A stretch of DNA of 14,293 bases from JACOVP01 sp964390715 (GCA_964390715.1 CAYMIM010000025.1:1-14293); one strand, 5' to 3'; counted from the first letter of the stretch, positions 1 through 6,767 are shown. Program-made: numbers and translations. The notes: generated from the letters alone by a model not told the origin.

Positions 1-105
1 CCCAATCCTTATCCAAAAGGATATTATCCGACGGAAAATCGAACAAAGATTACTGTGTATGACAGCGCTGCTGACGCAGACGCCGCTGGAGCGCCAAGGG
101 ACTAA
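1..105 (+). CDS. 3' end of an unknown protein (partial)
   Basis: The frame starting at base 1 is open for 34 codons and ends in TAA at 103-105. It is followed at once by a run of T. The visible tail is polar and has a short Ala/Asp-rich stretch (SAADADAAGAPRD) typical of a disordered C-terminus. No domain can be recognised from so short a piece, and the start lies outside the window. The T-tract right after the stop is the main support that this frame is real. Confidence 0.45.
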   Translation, partial: PNPYPKGYYPTENRTKITVYDSAADADAAGAPRD

Positions 106-110
106 CAGTC

Positions 111-130
111 TCTTTTTTTTCTTTTATTTT
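111..130 (+). terminator. T-tract terminator
   Basis: Eighteen of these 20 bases are T, starting 5 bases after the TAA at 103-105. Archaeal termination relies on T-rich tracts in the non-template strand, so this fits the end of the leftmost transcript. It also overlaps the 3' end of the opposing small gene. Confidence 0.4.
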
Positions 131-360
131 CCCCAACGCCACTTAAGCTTTTCTCCCGTCAGGAAACAGACAACCAGAAGTATCGCTGAAATAATAAACA
201 GTCTAGCTAGAAAATCAGGCAAGAGTATTTGCTGACTATTGATTTTGATAATGAGATGGATAACCGCAATAAGATAAACAAGCATCACTGTCCAGCCCTG
301 CCATGTAGACGGATACCAGCCCCAACCATATTGTTTTACCTTGAACCAGAGCTTTTTCAT
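124..360 (-). CDS. Two-TM membrane microprotein (WYPSTWQGW type)
   Basis: This 78-residue protein has a basic N-terminus, an aromatic motif GWGWYPSTWQGW at about residues 12-23, and two hydrophobic helices (about 24-40 and 46-67) with a basic C-terminal tail. The motif followed by a hydrophobic stretch is, from memory, common in small uncharacterised membrane proteins of DPANN archaea and candidate-phyla bacteria, with no assigned function. The start ATG at 360 lies about 25 bases from the TATA-like sequence at 379-390, which also serves the divergent protease gene. Expression as a leaderless mRNA is likely. Confidence 0.75.
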   Translation of the reverse strand: MKKLWFKVKQYGWGWYPSTWQGWTVMLVYLIAVIHLIIKINSQQILLPDFLARLFIISAILLVVCFLTGEKLKWRWGK

Positions 361-378
361 CTGTTCTTGACAGAAACC

Positions 379-390
379 ATATATTTAAAA
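379..390. promoter_or_regulatory. Shared divergent TATA box
   Basis: The sequence atatatttaaaa reads as a TATA box on both strands (ttttaaatatat on the minus). Its centre is about 29 bases from the ATG at 414 and about 25 bases from the ATG at 360. These are normal archaeal TATA-to-start distances for leaderless genes. A BRE-like purine stretch is not clear on either side. Confidence 0.55.
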
Positions 391-413
391 CTTCTATAAT
401 ATTTTCTGTTTCT

Positions 414-998
414 ATGCCAGCGGCCTCTTGGGAAGATCATTTGCAAGAACATCGAGAACTTTTACGTCCTGTGGATGAATTGAAAGAACCTTCACGAGCA
501 GCGCGAACGATAAAAAGAATTTTGACGCTGTGCATCGCTTTGTTTCTGCTGATGCTGTTACTTGTTTACTTTGTTCCTGGATCTGATTTACTTTCCATCC
601 TTGAAGGAAAAACTGCCAGCGATGTTGTAAAAGACTATCGAGTACAGCTTTCTGATGGAAGAGCGGTTATTTTTCATGAAGAAGTCTTTGATCAACTGCA
701 ACAACTTTATCTCGACAACCAAGAGCAAGAGTTCAGCGCTTGTCTGTTTGGCTTAAAGCAAGATCAAATTTATACGGTGACAGGACTCTTGCTTCCGAGA
801 ACTTATGAACAAAACGTGTTTCATGTGCGAGCAGATTTATGTCCGAAAGAAACTTTGATCGCGTTGCATAGTCATCCTTACAAGCATTGTATTTTTTCTG
901 AGGCGGATATTAACTACTACAAATCATTCGCAAATATTAATAAAGATGGACTGATTGGCGTGATGTGCGAGCCTGAACGCTTTGGATTTTATCCCTGA
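414..998 (+). CDS. Membrane-anchored JAMM/MPN-domain metalloprotease
   Basis: This 194-residue protein has a charged cytoplasmic N-terminus, one TM helix at about 34-56, and a C-terminal MPN (JAB1/Mov34) domain. The full zinc motif is visible: Glu106 (EFSACLFG) and HSHP at 152-155, followed by Ser162 and Asp165, matching HxHx7SxxD. Such proteins are zinc isopeptidases. Archaeal members remove ubiquitin-like SAMP modifiers, so a membrane-localised desampylase or processing peptidase is plausible but inferred. The ATG at 414 is about 29 bases after a TATA box, which points to a leaderless mRNA. The gene ends 2 bases before the 39-residue ORF at 1001. Confidence 0.85.
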   Translation: MPAASWEDHLQEHRELLRPVDELKEPSRAARTIKRILTLCIALFLLMLLLVYFVPGSDLLSILEGKTASDVVKDYRVQLSDGRAVIFHEEVFDQLQQLYLDNQEQEFSACLFGLKQDQIYTVTGLLLPRTYEQNVFHVRADLCPKETLIALHSHPYKHCIFSEADINYYKSFANINKDGLIGVMCEPERFGFYP

Positions 999-1000
999 CC

Positions 1001-1120
1001 ATGACTTCACCTGCTGAAAAAAAGAAAAAGAAGAAAGATCCTTTGGAAGAAGTTATTGATATTCTGAATGAGTATGAAGAAGGCACTGTTCCCAGAACTG
1101 GGAAAGATTATGAGATGTAA
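1001..1120 (+). CDS. Small Lys-rich protein following the JAMM protease
   Basis: This 39-residue ORF begins two bases after the protease stop. It has a run of six Lys (AEKKKKKKDPLEEV), an acidic amphipathic helix, and the tail VPRTGKDYEM. The tight spacing argues for co-transcription and coupled translation with the JAMM gene. No family is recognised. It could be a small adaptor or substrate of the protease, but this is speculation. The ORF ends at TAA 1118-1120, one base short of the convergent gene. Confidence 0.55.
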   Translation: MTSPAEKKKKKKDPLEEVIDILNEYEEGTVPRTGKDYEM

Positions 1121-1121
1121 C

Positions 1122-1556
1122 TTATTTCTTGTCTCTGACTGTACTGCCGACGACGATTGCCGCCGCGATCAACACTAAATTCTTGATAATATACTGCCCT
1201 TCCAAAGATAAAGTAAGTACAGGGATTGGACCATAGACTACTTCTGGCAACAAGATCAACGGTAGAAAAGTTCCGACCATTTGCACCGCCATTAATCCTA
1301 CGGCTAATCGAATTAAAGGCTTGATTAAAAAACAAACACCAATGACGAATTCCCACCATCCGAGAAAAGGAACGAACCACTCAGGAGATACCCAATACAC
1401 CGTACGAGCGACCAATTCAGAAGCAGGACTCAAGCCGAGCGGTTTTAAGATGCCAAGCCAGATGAAAACTATAGCTAATGAGTAACGCAATAAAGTAAGA
1501 CCATGGCGTTTCATCCACAAAGTGATAGCATGATCGATCCGCTCTACCCTCTTCAT
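1122..1556 (-). CDS. DoxX-like / DUF417-type membrane protein
   Basis: This 144-residue protein has four hydrophobic helices (about 22-40, 63-80, 84-103 and 122-138). The pattern LLRYSLAIVFIWLGILKPLG followed by a W-rich loop, and later LEGQYIIKNLVLIAAA, is characteristic of DoxX/YkgB-like (DUF417) proteins. Family members are linked to redox or reactive-species resistance, but the biochemical role is mostly unknown. The ATG at 1556 follows a minus-strand TATA box (complement of tttatatac, 1580-1588) by about 28 bases. The gene diverges from VKOR, and both may belong to envelope redox homeostasis. Confidence 0.75.
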   Translation of the reverse strand: MKRVERIDHAITLWMKRHGLTLLRYSLAIVFIWLGILKPLGLSPASELVARTVYWVSPEWFVPFLGWWEFVIGVCFLIKPLIRLAVGLMAVQMVGTFLPLILLPEVVYGPIPVLTLSLEGQYIIKNLVLIAAAIVVGSTVRDKK

Positions 1557-1604
1557 ATATTATTTTTTGTAGCTGATGATTTATATACTTTCACTTGAGG
1601 AATA

Positions 1605-1612
1605 TTTATAAA
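1605..1612 (+). promoter_or_regulatory. TATA box of the VKOR gene
   Basis: The consensus-like tttataaa lies about 35 bases before the GTG start at 1644, leaving a leader of only about 8-10 bases. The minus-strand TATA of the divergent DoxX gene lies just to its left at 1580-1588, so the two promoters sit back to back. Confidence 0.5.
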
Positions 1613-1643
1613 GAAACCAAGACTGCTATCAACAAGAGTTCCT

Positions 1644-2177
1644 GTGACTGAAAAACGTTTACGTGTTTGGTTGTCTATTCTTTTTCTCCTAGGCATGCTT
1701 GTGTCTCTTTTTCTCACCTATGAACATTTCTCACCCGCCGCAAGCAAGTTTTGCACCTTTGGCTCTTCGTTTGATTGCGGTATAGTGAATAAAAGCCCGT
1801 ATGCGAACATCGATGGACTATCCTATCTCTTAACGATTGATTTTGGTTTGTCTTTGCCTTTGCTTGATCTAAAACAATATGGATTTTTCGCTGATTTATT
1901 AACTTCACAAGCATTTTTAGGATTTTTGACATTGCTACTGTTATGGCTGCTGCTGCGAGCACATCAAAAAAGAAAATCATTTTTGTGGATTAAAACTGAA
2001 AACATACTGTCTTGGATGCAAGGTATTTTACTTTTTGGGGTGATCTATGGATTCTATCTGTTCTTGATTCAGCATTTTATTTTACAGACTTATTGCTTGT
2101 TTTGTTTAATACTCGATATTATTTTAATTGCTTCTTTAACCCTAGTATGGATTAGTAAGTCGCGCCAGAAGATTTAA
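1644..2177 (+). CDS. VKOR family disulfide-generating membrane oxidoreductase
   Basis: This 177-residue protein has four to five TM helices. It carries both cysteine pairs of the vitamin K epoxide reductase family: Cys37/Cys45 in the first loop (FCTFGSSFDCGIVNKSPYA, including the conserved Asn/Ser region) and the active-site CxxC at 151-154 (YCLFC). In prokaryotes VKOR replaces DsbB, passing electrons from a periplasmic thioredoxin-like oxidase to a quinone. No DsbA-like partner gene is in the window. The Cys-rich lipoprotein at 3816-4313 is the kind of exported protein that would need its disulfides. The start is GTG. Confidence 0.88.
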   Translation: MTEKRLRVWLSILFLLGMLVSLFLTYEHFSPAASKFCTFGSSFDCGIVNKSPYANIDGLSYLLTIDFGLSLPLLDLKQYGFFADLLTSQAFLGFLTLLLLWLLLRAHQKRKSFLWIKTENILSWMQGILLFGVIYGFYLFLIQHFILQTYCLFCLILDIILIASLTLVWISKSRQKI

Positions 2178-2180
2178 ATA
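2173..2180 (+). promoter_or_regulatory. TATA box overlapping the VKOR stop codon
   Basis: The sequence tttaaata is centred about 25 bases before the ATG at 2202, the usual distance for a leaderless archaeal mRNA. Its first bases are part of the VKOR TAA stop at 2175-2177. Confidence 0.5.
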
Positions 2181-2201
2181 GCATATCAAATACTCTTAAT
2201 T

Positions 2202-2780
2202 ATGGATTTTTTACATCGCGTCAAATCTGTGCTTCTTACACCGACTGCTTTTTTCACAAAGCTTTCGAAAGAGCATGGCGTTAAAACCGCGTTTTTCTAT
2301 CTCATTTTTATTTCTTTTGTAGGATTTGTTTTAGCCACTTTAGTCTCTCCCCTTTCCCAATCGAATGCACAATTCTTCGCTAGTATGTTTGGTCAAGTTG
2401 TTCCACCATCAACATTTGGACAAATAGCAGTTCTCAATTTCGTAGGCTTTGCCTTGGGGTTACTTCTCAGTTTTGTTGGCGCGGCAATCTTGCATGTCTG
2501 GATTCTTATCTGGGGTGGACGAGCGCCTTACAGCAAAACGTATCAGCTTTCTGTCTATAGTGGCACACCTGGTTATATTTTAGGCTGGATTCCATTTGTA
2601 GGTATGTTTGCCTTTATTTATTGGCTTGCGCTGATTATTATTGGAACACAACACGCGCATAAATTATCGAAGACCAAAAGCATCTTGATGTATATCTTAC
2701 CTGTATTACTTGTGATCGCATTACTCGCGCTCCTCTTAGGTGTTGCTTTCTACGCTTTAAGCTCTCTTCCTGTAGCATAA
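2202..2780 (+). CDS. Yip1-domain-like membrane protein
   Basis: This 192-residue protein has an N-terminal amphipathic segment with LLTPTAFFTKL, typical of prokaryotic Yip1 (PF04893) proteins. It is followed by about five TM helices (about 30-50, 76-105, 120-145 and 158-187, with the middle block possibly two). The prokaryotic family has no firm function and is thought to act in membrane organisation. The ATG at 2202 is about 25 bases after tttaaata (2173-2180), which overlaps the VKOR stop codon. The gene therefore has its own promoter despite the short gap. Confidence 0.72.
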   Translation: MDFLHRVKSVLLTPTAFFTKLSKEHGVKTAFFYLIFISFVGFVLATLVSPLSQSNAQFFASMFGQVVPPSTFGQIAVLNFVGFALGLLLSFVGAAILHVWILIWGGRAPYSKTYQLSVYSGTPGYILGWIPFVGMFAFIYWLALIIIGTQHAHKLSKTKSILMYILPVLLVIALLALLLGVAFYALSSLPVA

Positions 2781-2871
2781 CTCTTGAGAAAGCTCTATTT
2801 CAGTTGTTTAACCACCACTCTCACTTCCTGTTATTTTTTGTCTTAACTTTAAAGTAGTGCTTAAAGGAAGA

Positions 2872-2879
2872 TTTATAAG
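2872..2879 (+). promoter_or_regulatory. TATA box deciding the start of the next gene
   Basis: The sequence tttataag is centred about 26 bases before the ATG at 2902. The open frame itself extends upstream to a GTG at 2857, but that would place this promoter inside the coding region. The ATG is therefore preferred. Confidence 0.5.
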
Positions 2880-2901
2880 GCATTTTTCTTGTCTTTTAGA
2901 T

Positions 2902-3717
2902 ATGCCATCGACTCTATCCCTAGAACCTTTAATGTCCTATTTGAATAAAGTGTATTCACGGGCAGACAAGCGGAATGCTTTTTTGGAAGAGTGTAAAAAG
3001 AATGCTGGTCTAGAAGCCTTATGTATTGGCGCTTGCGAGGCTGGAGAATTAGGTTCAGAATCTCTTGCTTATTATGGGTTAGGTTTGCAAGATTATAACA
3101 CCCCAGGACTTATTGGGGGAGTTGCCATTGGACTCTTCTATTCTATACTCCATACTTATAAGCATGCACGTCGTCATTCTCAAAACGTTTCTGTCAGAGA
3201 CGCTGTAGCTCCCGCATTAGCCGCGGAATCTGCTTGTATTTTGAGCGCGACTGGTGTTGAATACACTATTGGATTGGGATTAGCACAACCTCCTCTTACT
3301 CCACAAAGTCTTCTTTTCCGCGGTATCGGACTATTGCCTGCGTTTGCTCTAGGTCTTGTGGCAATGAGCGCCCTTACTCACTACTATAATCGTGAAGCAA
3401 CTCGTTTTTTAGCAAAAAGTCACGCTTTATCCGCAGTCCATAGTTATGCTTCTCAACTGCCCGGTATCGGTGAAACGTCTGTTTGTGTTCGTCAATTAAC
3501 TGTAAAAGGCACACAATCTTCTTTGATTATTCGTGAGCAACCAGTACCTCCTTTTCTAAGAAATATTGCTTCCACTGATGCTTCTTTGTATCGTTCTCTA
3601 GCTTCTGCAGTTAGATGTGATTCTTTCGCAAAAAAAGTACTAAAAGAAACTAGCCACGCTCTTTTTAGAGACGCTGGCTTCGCTGTTACTCCAGTGGAGA
3701 ATATCTTCCATCACTAA
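2902..3717 (+). CDS. Unrecognised membrane protein
   Basis: This 271-residue protein is of no family I recognise. An N-terminal soluble helical part (about 1-60, with several Cys) is followed by hydrophobic segments at about 67-85 (GLIGGVAIGLFYSI), 106-130 and 142-165. A soluble C-terminal domain of about 100 residues is rich in Ser/Ala and ends near a His pair. The ATG at 2902 fits the TATA box at 2872-2879. Codon use and composition resemble the neighbours, so it is probably a real gene. It may be a lineage-specific protein of the envelope or intracellular membranes. A bZIP-like or enzymatic motif was looked for and not seen. Confidence 0.7.
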   Translation: MPSTLSLEPLMSYLNKVYSRADKRNAFLEECKKNAGLEALCIGACEAGELGSESLAYYGLGLQDYNTPGLIGGVAIGLFYSILHTYKHARRHSQNVSVRDAVAPALAAESACILSATGVEYTIGLGLAQPPLTPQSLLFRGIGLLPAFALGLVAMSALTHYYNREATRFLAKSHALSAVHSYASQLPGIGETSVCVRQLTVKGTQSSLIIREQPVPPFLRNIASTDASLYRSLASAVRCDSFAKKVLKETSHALFRDAGFAVTPVENIFHH

Positions 3718-3826
3718 TTTTTTTAATCCAAGCTCTTTTGAAGAATTCTTTTCTCTCTATGGCTTTTTCTATTGCTTCTTGATCTTTCACCGCTTGCTGT
3801 ACTGTTTTACCTAAATCAGTATGCAT
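3686..3826 (-). CDS. Possible 46-residue charged helical protein
   Basis: This short minus-strand ORF (begins MHTDLGKTVQQAVKDQ) starts inside the last codons of the Cys-repeat lipoprotein (11-base overlap in another frame). It ends inside the 3' end of the opposing membrane-protein gene (32-base overlap). The predicted protein is one amphipathic helix rich in Lys, Glu and Gln, with an aromatic-basic stretch (KEFFKRAWIKK). The overlap suggests translational coupling to the lipoprotein. Its protein-like composition in otherwise gene-free DNA is the only support; no homologue is recalled. Confidence 0.35.
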   Translation of the reverse strand: MHTDLGKTVQQAVKDQEAIEKAIERKEFFKRAWIKKISDGRYSPLE

Positions 3827-4313
3827 TTTTCATACCTGGACAATCATCAAATACACAATTATTCATCGGATTGCGGCTGACATAAGTTTTCTTGTCTGAA
3901 CAGAGCATAACTTCTTCAGTGCAAGGAATCTCTTTTCCTGGACAAGGATAGAAATCGCAAGCAGCATTAGGATTACGATACACATATTTACCATCGTCAC
4001 ATTTGAAACTATCCGCAGGACAACTTGTACTTGTACTTTGTCCACAGGATTTGAAAGCACAATTATTCAGAGGATCGCGATTTACATACTTACCGTCTGG
4101 ACATTGTTTTACATCAGCAGTGCAGTCTAGAACACGTTTTTGCGTTGCACAAGGATGGAACGCGCAATTATTATCTGGGTCTCGAGACACATATGTGCCG
4201 TCAGAACATTTAAAGACGTCTCCTGGACAATCGATAGGCTCTTTGGAACTTGTATTTATACAAGCACTAAGTGTTATTACCGCCAATACCATAATAAGAA
4301 CATACATTTTCAT
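3816..4313 (-). CDS. Lipoprotein with four Cys-rich repeats
   Basis: This 165-residue protein has a short signal sequence with a lipobox LSAC (lipidated Cys18), then four tandem repeats of about 30 residues. Each repeat has four Cys (29/36/50/55, 64/71/85/90, 98/105/119/124 and 131/138/153/158). The shared pattern is Cx6Cx(S/D)G-x-YVxR(D/N)PxNxCxFxxC. Similar C-PDG-V-R-P-N-C-F-PC repeats occur, from memory, in surface proteins of DPANN archaea and Patescibacteria, with unknown ligands. Each repeat probably forms two disulfides. The ATG at 4313 lies 25 bases from a minus-strand TATA (tatata, 4333-4344). A second in-frame ATG at 4307 is possible. Confidence 0.75.
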   Translation of the reverse strand: MKMYVLIMVLAVITLSACINTSSKEPIDCPGDVFKCSDGTYVSRDPDNNCAFHPCATQKRVLDCTADVKQCPDGKYVNRDPLNNCAFKSCGQSTSTSCPADSFKCDDGKYVYRNPNAACDFYPCPGKEIPCTEEVMLCSDKKTYVSRNPMNNCVFDDCPGMKNAY

Positions 4314-4332
4314 AGGTTTTCGTACTTTTTTT

Positions 4333-4344
4333 GCTATATAAGCT
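4333..4344 (-). promoter_or_regulatory. TATA box of the Cys-repeat lipoprotein
   Basis: On the minus strand this reads agcttatatagc, centred about 25 bases upstream of the ATG at 4313, which fits a leaderless transcript. Confidence 0.5.
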
Positions 4345-4429
4345 TTTGTAGTATGATGATGTACGCCTTTTGCTGCAGAGAGCCCGACAGGTTTTTATGA
4401 TCGCCTGCCGCAACTCACGCAACCTCTTC

Positions 4430-4558
4430 TCATACTTTGATCTCTTCTACAACACGGTTTTGCGCTTCACGACGCGTCTTCGCTACTGTGTTACAGGGGT
4501 AGCAACGGCCACGCTGTTTTATTGGTCGATTACATTGAATGCAGTATAATTGTGCCAT
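4430..4558 (-). CDS. 42-residue zinc-ribbon microprotein
   Basis: This small minus-strand ORF encodes a protein beginning MAQLYCIQCN. It has two CxxC knuckles nine residues apart (Cys6/Cys9 and Cys19/Cys22), then a basic helix (KTRREAQNRVVEEIKV). This is the layout of a single treble-clef or ribbon zinc site followed by a nucleic-acid-binding tail. The start is fixed by a near-perfect Shine-Dalgarno AGGAGGTGA at 4565-4573 with a 6-base spacer, the strongest ribosome site in the window. A role in RNA or ribosome binding is plausible but inferred. Confidence 0.65.
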   Translation of the reverse strand: MAQLYCIQCNRPIKQRGRCYPCNTVAKTRREAQNRVVEEIKV

Positions 4559-4564
4559 GAATGT

Positions 4565-4573
4565 TCACCTCCT
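4565..4573 (-). promoter_or_regulatory. Strong Shine-Dalgarno of the zinc-ribbon gene
   Basis: The minus strand reads AGGAGGTGA, a nine-base match to the 16S anti-SD, six bases before the ATG at 4558. Most first genes here lack an SD, so this one must have a real 5' leader. Confidence 0.7.
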
Positions 4574-4736
4574 GGAGAGAAGATATCTTTCTTTTTAATC
4601 ACTGTTGCGGTGAAATTTCCGGAACTCTTACTCTTTACGCCGTATATCTTTCTATTTTAGCTAGCATTTTTCCGGTTTTTTGTGCACAAGCTTCTTTAAG
4701 GAGTACTCCCCTTCTTATTTCATGCACAGCACAACA
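4574..4736. other. Non-coding stretch with minus-strand leader
   Basis: About 160 bases carry no convincing gene. The two overlapping plus-strand open frames here lack promoter spacing and have poor composition. The minus strand probably holds the promoter and 5' leader of the zinc-ribbon gene; atatac at about 4641-4651 on that strand is a weak TATA candidate. Two TTCCGG/TTTCCGG words (near 4618 and 4671) resemble the TTCCGG at 9605. Confidence 0.3.
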
Positions 4737-4746
4737 CATATAAATA
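4737..4746 (+). promoter_or_regulatory. TATA box of the hicBA operon
   Basis: The sequence catataaata is centred about 26 bases before the ATG at 4767. This favours that start over the upstream in-frame ATG at 4680, which would put the promoter inside the gene. Confidence 0.55.
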
Positions 4747-4766
4747 ACACAACCCATGAGCTCGTT

Positions 4767-4976
4767 ATGGCTAAGAAATACACTGTAGTTATTGAGAAGG
4801 ATGAGGCTGGATGGCTAGTTTCTGAGGTCGTTGAACTTCCTGGCTGTCATACCCAAGCGAAGACTATGGATGAACTTCTCAAAAGAACTAAAGAAGCTAT
4901 AAAGGCTTACCTTGGCGATAAGAAAACCGCAGATATCTCTCTCGAGTTTGTTGGCGTGCAACAGCTTGAGGTGTGA
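4767..4976 (+). CDS. hicB: HicB-family antitoxin (short form)
   Basis: This 69-residue protein begins MAKKYTVVIEKDEAGWLV and contains VVELPGCHTQAKTMDELLKR followed by the EAIKAYL helix. This is the classic degenerate RNase H-like HicB fold. It lacks the C-terminal DNA-binding domain of longer HicBs, as is usual for the roughly 70-residue archaeal form. It neutralises the HicA mRNA interferase encoded 3 bases downstream. The order is antitoxin first, toxin second. The start is chosen from the TATA box at 4737-4746. Confidence 0.88.
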   Translation: MAKKYTVVIEKDEAGWLVSEVVELPGCHTQAKTMDELLKRTKEAIKAYLGDKKTADISLEFVGVQQLEV

Positions 4977-4979
4977 TTC

Positions 4980-5213
4980 TTGAGTAAACTTCCCAAACTT
5001 ACTGGCAAAGAATTATGTCTAATTCTAGAACGTCTTGATTTTGTTCATGTTAGAACTACAGGAAGTCATATGCTCTATCAACATGCTGATGGACGACACA
5101 CAGTTGTTCCTTGTCACGCTGGTCAAGAGTTAGGTCCTGGATTGCTTACTAAAATTATCAAGAAAGACTTTTTACTCACAAGAGAAATATTTCTTAGTTT
5201 ATTGAAAAAATAA
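4980..5213 (+). CDS. hicA: HicA-family mRNA interferase toxin
   Basis: This 77-residue protein has the dsRBD-like HicA fold: KLTGKELCLILERLDFV, then the catalytic-His segment TTGSHMLYQH (His30) and the HTVVPCHAGQELGPGLLTKI strand-helix. HicA cleaves translated mRNA without the ribosome and is blocked by HicB. The start is TTG at 4980, three bases after the hicB stop, so the two are surely co-translated. A rare start codon on the toxin may keep its level below that of the antitoxin (inference). Confidence 0.88.
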   Translation: MSKLPKLTGKELCLILERLDFVHVRTTGSHMLYQHADGRHTVVPCHAGQELGPGLLTKIIKKDFLLTREIFLSLLKK

Positions 5214-5283
5214 AAAAACATCATTTCTGGATTTGCTATCTCTTCTGATTTGTACTCGTTATGGAGTGATTTTCTGGAACAAG

Positions 5284-5294
5284 TTTTATATACT
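5284..5294 (+). promoter_or_regulatory. TATA box of the propeller lipoprotein
   Basis: The sequence ttttatatact is centred about 24 bases from an in-frame TTG (5313) and about 33 bases from the ATG (5322). Either a leaderless TTG start or an ATG with a leader of about 9 bases is possible. Confidence 0.5.
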
Positions 5295-5321
5295 TAAACA
5301 TCGACTCTCTGATTGAACACC

Positions 5322-6767
5322 ATGAGAACTGGCATCTCTGATAGAGTACGAGGAATACTTCTTCCTACACTATTGGCTACTCCTTTTTTTCTAGGATGCG
5401 ATGTTCACCATAAAAATGGCGTTATTGTAGACCCTAATAGACCAAAAGTAACACAGATTTCCCCACAGACGGTTCAGGAAGGAACGAAAATAGAATTTAC
5501 TTTCGACAAATATATTTCTGATCCCAACAAACGCACCTTAAGCGTGGAAAAAATAAGTGGACCTGGTGACATCTGGAACAGCAATTTAAACACATTTACT
5601 TTTCGCTATACTGACAAATTTGATCCTGACATTGATCATCAAGCATACACTGTCGCTTTCCGCGTAAAAAATGACCAAGGCAAATTTACGGACAGCTCTT
5701 TTACTCTCACACAAAAAGATATATGGCCGGAGGTTATTCCGACCTCTAAGAAAACACTTTCTTCTGGACTAGAATCTACTGTTCTTGACACTTTTATGAA
5801 TTGTTGTGAAGGATTTCGAAGACCACAAGTCTCTCTCGCAGTGAACAGCAAACAAGAAGCTCTGATTCTTTTTCCTAATGACTCTTTTGATTTCGTGAGC
5901 GCGTTTCCCTACGCCAATGTGTGGATACGCCGCTATGCTAATCCTGAAGGTGGAGAATACTCTTCCGCAGTCTTTGATCGCAATGATGTTGCTCATGTCA
6001 GCTTTGATGGCAGCGCTTATCCTGGGGGTGGTGGAGAAGTGTTGTACAAAGGAACTTTTCAGAGCGCGTTTCCTGGCGCCTGGATCCGCGAGCGACTTGA
6101 TGAAAACGCCAGCGTTGGTTTAGAGAATGATCTTGCTCTTGATCAAAATGATAAAGTCCACATTAGTTATATTTCCTGGGCAGCGAAACGAGCGAAATAC
6201 GCAACGAATGTCTCTGGAGGATGGAAAGTAGAAGACTTAGCCAACTGCGCCTGGAATCAAACGTCAATCGCAACAGATTTAGCAAATAAAGCGCACCTAG
6301 TGCATGTCACTCCCAACAACATGGTTCAATATCTTACGAACGCTTCTGGCTGGCAACCCACCATCATAGCAGGAGGAACTAATCCTGTGATACGCCGTGA
6401 CAATCAAGGAGCAATGCATGTGGTCTTTCGCGGAGCAGCACAATCGTTGTATCACGCTACACAACAAGGAGCCAACTGGATTCTTGAACCTTTGCCTTCT
6501 TCACGCATCTTGTCTCCTGAACATCGCCTTTCCTTTGAGATAGACCAAAATAACAAGCTGATGATCTGCTATATCCCCAGCAACAAAGATAGCCTTTATC
6601 TTGTGACCAATCATGGCGGAGCATGGAAAGAACATCGTCTAGACAATGGCGGACCCTGGATTAATCCACGCATCGCACTAGATAGACTAAACAACGTCCA
6701 CATCGCTGGAGCGCGTCAAGGAAAAGTAACATACTTGCGCTTCTTGCCTACACAATTACCCCAGTGA
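5322..6767 (+). CDS. Exported lipoprotein with Ig-like and beta-propeller-like domains
   Basis: This 481-residue protein has a basic N-terminus, a hydrophobic stretch and a lipobox-like FFLGC (Cys26). A cadherin/Ig-like domain follows at about 40-130 (EGTKIEFTFDKYISDP, YTVAFRVKNDQGKFT). About 330 residues then hold repeated units of D-x-x-N-x-x-H-(V/I)-x-(Y/F). Examples are FDRNDVAHVSF, LDQNDKVHISY, RDNQGAMHVVF, IDQNNKLMICY and LDRLNNVHIAG. These mimic sialidase/BNR-type propeller blades. No catalytic residues of sialidases are evident, so carbohydrate or protein binding at the cell surface is more likely. An in-frame TTG at 5313 would add three residues. Confidence 0.72.
   Translation: MRTGISDRVRGILLPTLLATPFFLGCDVHHKNGVIVDPNRPKVTQISPQTVQEGTKIEFTFDKYISDPNKRTLSVEKISGPGDIWNSNLNTFTFRYTDKFDPDIDHQAYTVAFRVKNDQGKFTDSSFTLTQKDIWPEVIPTSKKTLSSGLESTVLDTFMNCCEGFRRPQVSLAVNSKQEALILFPNDSFDFVSAFPYANVWIRRYANPEGGEYSSAVFDRNDVAHVSFDGSAYPGGGGEVLYKGTFQSAFPGAWIRERLDENASVGLENDLALDQNDKVHISYISWAAKRAKYATNVSGGWKVEDLANCAWNQTSIATDLANKAHLVHVTPNNMVQYLTNASGWQPTIIAGGTNPVIRRDNQGAMHVVFRGAAQSLYHATQQGANWILEPLPSSRILSPEHRLSFEIDQNNKLMICYIPSNKDSLYLVTNHGGAWKEHRLDNGGPWINPRIALDRLNNVHIAGARQGKVTYLRFLPTQLPQ

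Noticed and set aside
4003..4400. Two plus-strand open frames opposite the Cys-repeat lipoprotein
   Set aside because: They lie antisense to a gene with a clear signal peptide and repeats, and they have no promoter at the right distance. Their composition simply mirrors the repeats.
4561..4743. 60-residue plus-strand open frame before hicB
   Set aside because: Its start codon overlaps the SD of the minus-strand zinc-ribbon gene. It has no promoter and no recognisable content.
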